NCBI GenBank assembly: GCA_014898415.1
Contig: RCTD01000028.1
Span: forward strand, 744,001-808,000
Source of the DNA: Stromatinia cepivora
Taxonomy: Eukaryota > Ascomycota > Leotiomycetes > Helotiales > Sclerotiniaceae
DNA length: 64,000 nucleotides
Direction of reading: 5' to 3'
The position numbers were made by a program, and so were the translations under genes. Below the pieces are notes generated by a model. That model was not told the DNA's origin, did not search any database, and worked only from the letters and a program-made list of their open reading frames with translations. Below, piece by piece: positions 60,645-64,000 of the stretch; position 1 is the first letter of the stretch, and the number at the start of each line of letters is the position of its first letter.

Positions 60645-62667
60645 TCATATAGCCCAACTTCCTCTTCTGGCTCGTACGCCCCAGGCACTCGGCGATGCAG
60701 CACCATTCGACATCGATGGATGTTGACGAGCCCATTCTAAGATATATATTCGTAAAGCTTTCCATCTCGCACCATAACCCTCTTGACATCTCTCGCCATT
60801 AATAGATTTTCCAGTCTTTTCTTCTACATGACCATCAACGGCCACCAATCCGATATGACCTTTAATATTCTGACTTTTGTCATCCACTCGCAGCTCATCT
60901 TCAGAGATTTGAGAAATCCTTGCAAGTTCTTCGTCGTATTGCCGAGCTAAAGATGGATATCCGAGGGAAAGGTAATTGTAAACTTGTGTGACGAACGTAT
61001 CATCGAATTCTTCCAACAACATATCTTCAGCTTTAGACCTCGCAACCTCGGCTTTTAACCTATCGTCCAGTCCACTTAGCATCTGAAGACCACCCTTGCT
61101 TTTTTCGGACGATTTGACAGGAGCGTCTGGTGTTGCGTTTGAAAATGCGGAAGAGAATGGATCGTCCATTTCAACGTGTGGGGTCGCAATCATCTGTGGT
61201 CTTTGGGCAACATCCGGACAGAGATATTGTTCATTTTCCTCAGCAACACAGTAACCACCCCATAATCCTCCACCATCTTCTACCCGATGCAGCTGTACAT
61301 CATGTCGTTGATCGGATTCAAATTTTGTCGCTTTCGGCGACGGACACATGCGAAATGTTAGCTCACCACCAAGCATTGGAGGAGATGCCGCGTTGCGCAT
61401 TCGAACTAATTCAGCTTCCTTCTGTTTGTCTTGAGGAGTACCGCTCGGTCGGGTTTTATCCGTCATTCCATTTGTCCAAAATGGATCGTGAAATGTTGGG
61501 GCTGTGGCTTCCTCAGCTACTCTCTTATTGGTCTCCTCTTCTCTCAACCGATTCAGATTCTCCTGATGTTGCTTCATTTCTTTCGCTGCCCACCCAACCT
61601 CAGTAGAATTTCTTCGTAGCTCCTGCATATGAGCATCGTCCACTAACATGCCCACACCTTCCACCGAGTCTTCCTCCGAAGCCGTATCTACCTCTCTGTC
61701 GTAGAAATGTTCCACAATTTCGTATGCGGACTCGTTGGGAAATGCCGCTAATGCTTGTTCCATGAGTTGTTTCTCAGCAGCTTTGGCAGCTAGGGCAAGG
61801 AGATAACCCGAAAATCGCTCATCACAACTTTCTCGTGTTCGTGCCATTTGCATTCTCAGCATAGAGTCTTCGGAAGACCCTAATGAACCAGATAATGATG
61901 GAGTAGACTCGCCATCATCATGCTCTTCACCTTGGTTTTCATCCGAATCCTCCTGCGAATTCTCATCTGACTCTATAGGGTCCAACTCTGGTTGATAAGA
62001 ATTTGATCGCGTGGTTTGTCTAGTATTAAGGTGAGGTCGCATTGAGGGCTGTCGACGTGGGGGGAAAGATAAAAGATGAGAGTGTACATCTGTAGAAGAT
62101 GAAACTGGAGTATTCTCGGGTGCTAAAGGGACTGGTATGGGACGTATATATTTTCGTTTCCTATCTACGTAAATGTGATTTGTTCCCTAGGAAACATTAG
62201 ATACTGCCTAATGGAAAGGAAAAAGCCGCAAAACATACCGGTGTTATGTCAGTCTTATCGATGGGTAAAGTAGCGGGGCCCGGAGTATTTGATCTCTTGA
62301 ACCTCTGTGAAGTTTCTATTAATTGGGGTGCAAACCTCCTTCGAGGAGCCGGTGAGTCTGCAGTAGCTGGAGCTTGTGATTTGGGCTCGGGAGTAACCTC
62401 TGGGGTTGGCAGAGGGTTGGGTACCCTCACTTTGCTTGACTTTTGTGTGGTTTCAACGGGTTGAGGCAGGAAACGTCTTTTTGGCGGGGCAGCAACGGCA
62501 AAGTCCTTCGTTGCAGTTGTATCCTCAACTGCCTCTACATTTTCCTTCTTATTACTTCTTGTTGTAGTCTCGACAGGTTCAATGGCGAACTTTCTTACTT
62601 TCTTCACCGTCTCTTCAATGGGAGTTGGTGAGAATCGAGATGGTGGTGGGGGTGACGTAGCTGACAT
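60645..62667 (-). CDS. protein with repeated RFxPxPxETT motifs, function unknown
   Basis: Two exons, 62239-62667 and 60645-62186, join in phase 0 across a 52-nt intron (GTATGT..CCTAG; branch CTAAT) to give 656 residues. The N-terminal ~125 residues carry four related motifs in basic, Ser/Pro-rich context: SRFSPTPIEET, RKFAIEPVETT, RRFLPQPVETT and RRFAPQLIETS. After the splice comes HIYVDRKRKYIRP, an acidic Ser-rich stretch (~residues 205-245), then a Cys-poor, largely helical region (FSGYLLALAAKAAEKQLMEQ; AEDMLLEEFDDTFVTQVYNY with LSLGYPSLARQYDEELARIS). It ends basic, RARRGSWAI. I recall such proteins only as uncharacterised filamentous-ascomycete proteins. No enzyme motif, signal peptide or membrane segment was seen; a nuclear or cytosolic scaffold is a guess. 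Confidence 0.8.
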
Positions 62668-64000
62668 CTTGTTGAAGAGAATTGAGAAGTAGGAAATGAT
62701 GAATCCCTATTCTTGTATTTGATTTGATGCATACCAAGAACAGATATATGTTTGAAGAGTCGAGCTTGTGATCAAAAAGTTATAGAAATAAAGTGAATGT
62801 GGTGTATGTTGTGTCGTGTTGTATTAGTAGATTTTTGCCCTGGTCTATTGTCCAGCTTGTGAATGGCATTGCATACTAAGTAGGTTTTGGCTTGGATCGA
62901 AGCATAAGAATGGTAATTGCAGGAAGAATTTACTGACATAAGTCGGTCTAAATTGATAATGTTGATTGGGGGTTGAGTGGGGAATGAAATCAATCCTTGG
63001 TTTCCCTCGTTCTAGAAGCGAAAAGATTGTGGGTTGAAGTCGAGTCTGTGAGTTTAGTGAAGTTGTGAGAAACCAGTGAAGATTGAATATTCGAGGTTGA
63101 AGTGGAGATAATGGCTGCAAACACGATAGATACGGAGGTACTTGGTAGTAAACCCCCGCTATACTATGTTTTATGTTTTATGTTTTATGTTTTATGTTTT
63201 ATGTTTTATGTTTTATGTTTTATGTTTTATGTTTTATGTTTTATGTGGGCGTGAAAGTAGTGAAAGAAGACCAACATGTCAACTCACTCCTCAAAATTAT
63301 GTATCAATGAATTATAAAAGTAAAAACAAGAAGAAAAAGACGCGGGCTGGTGAGTTTAGTGCCTAGGTATGTGATTATAATAATTATCTAATAAATAATT
63401 AGATATCTGCGAATATAGAACGAAACCAATACTTGGGTAATAAGTACTTGGTAACTTATCAGGTAGATGAAGTCCAATTCAATTCCCTCCGAGGTTGGCT
63501 TCGGCTATGCTACCTCGACGTTAACGGGTAACAAAAAGCCCCTATGAAATCCATTCGAGGAAGAACTTTTACTGCAATAGGAACAACCAAACCAATCCAA
63601 CATTTTCATACCTGCCCGTGTATACTATTGCATCTCATCTCCCCCCCCCCAAGTCCCCCTCAATCTTATCTCAAATCTCCCGAACATTACCATATCTCGT
63701 CTTTCCCGGATGGGATATCCGGCTCACTTCCCTTTTCCTTGTATAACCAACATGAGTAAAATCATCTAATGTAATATAACACATCAAGCATATAAGTAAC
63801 TCATCCGAAAACCCATCCCAAGATCTCCATATGAGCACGCGACCATTATTATTTGTCCAAAGGTACATATTTATGACATATACTACCTAGGTACTGTACA
63901 CCGCACATGTGCATATCAAGTTCTGATCAACGTTTCCTCATCAAATGCAAGCCCTCGCACTTACCAAATTTACCTATGGCATGTCTCACAAAGTCCTCTT
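62668..64000. other. intergenic to window end
   Basis: Promoter side of the 62667 gene, then the TTTTATG array, then ordinary sequence with short frames only (63544-63759 +, 63671-63868 -). A run of ten C lies near 63641-63650. No gene recognised before the window ends. Confidence 0.5.
63165..63247. repeat. 7-bp minisatellite (TTTTATG)n
   Basis: Nearly twelve perfect TTTTATG units. The frame through it (FYVLCFM repeats) is an artefact. Confidence 0.95.

Noticed and set aside
63142..63366. FYVLCFM-repeat protein
   Set aside because: Translation of the TTTTATG minisatellite.

Overview
The window looks like nuclear DNA of a filamentous ascomycete. Short GT..AG introns carry CTAAC-type branch sites, intergenic DNA is AT-rich, and the genes are typical of Pezizomycotina. 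Transposons decayed by C-to-T/G-to-A change (RIP-like) and the gene set would suit a Leotiomycete such as Botrytis or Sclerotinia, but that placement is inference.

Left arm (1-25 kb) is gene-rich: Mak11-like 60S biogenesis WD40 protein (-), an INSIG-family sterol regulator (+), the NuA4 subunit Vid21/Eaf1 (+, four exons), the splicing factor Spp2 (+), a CYP52-like P450 that appears broken (+), COQ10 (-), a small Ser/Thr-rich protein (+), a xylitol/sorbitol-type dehydrogenase (+, three exons) and a cytosolic GH2 beta-mannosidase (-). The last two converge; both act on plant-derived sugars, and two CreA-type sites lie before the dehydrogenase.

Centre (27.0-36.6 kb) is a nested transposon stack. 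A ~630-bp TIR element with a TAA target duplication (PIF/Harbinger-like) was split by a 1.85-kb pogo/Fot1-like element (TA duplication, 62-bp TIRs) and a 7.04-kb Ty3/gypsy LTR retrotransposon (282-bp LTRs, TTAAT duplication). Coding regions are destroyed by G:C to A:T change, while the outer edges of the two inserted elements are much better preserved.

Right arm (36.6-64 kb) is gene-poor: a possible Cys-rich minus-strand gene or relic, an Mtr-type amino-acid permease (+), a class II tRNA-like locus (-), ARPC5 of the Arp2/3 complex (-), then ~13.9 kb without a confident gene. It ends with a cluster of 7-bp and 16-bp minisatellites and a two-exon gene (-) for an unrecognised protein with repeated RFxPxPxETT-like motifs. 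No operons, CRISPR arrays or rRNA genes were seen. Exon limits were placed by eye from splice consensus, reading frame and family similarity.
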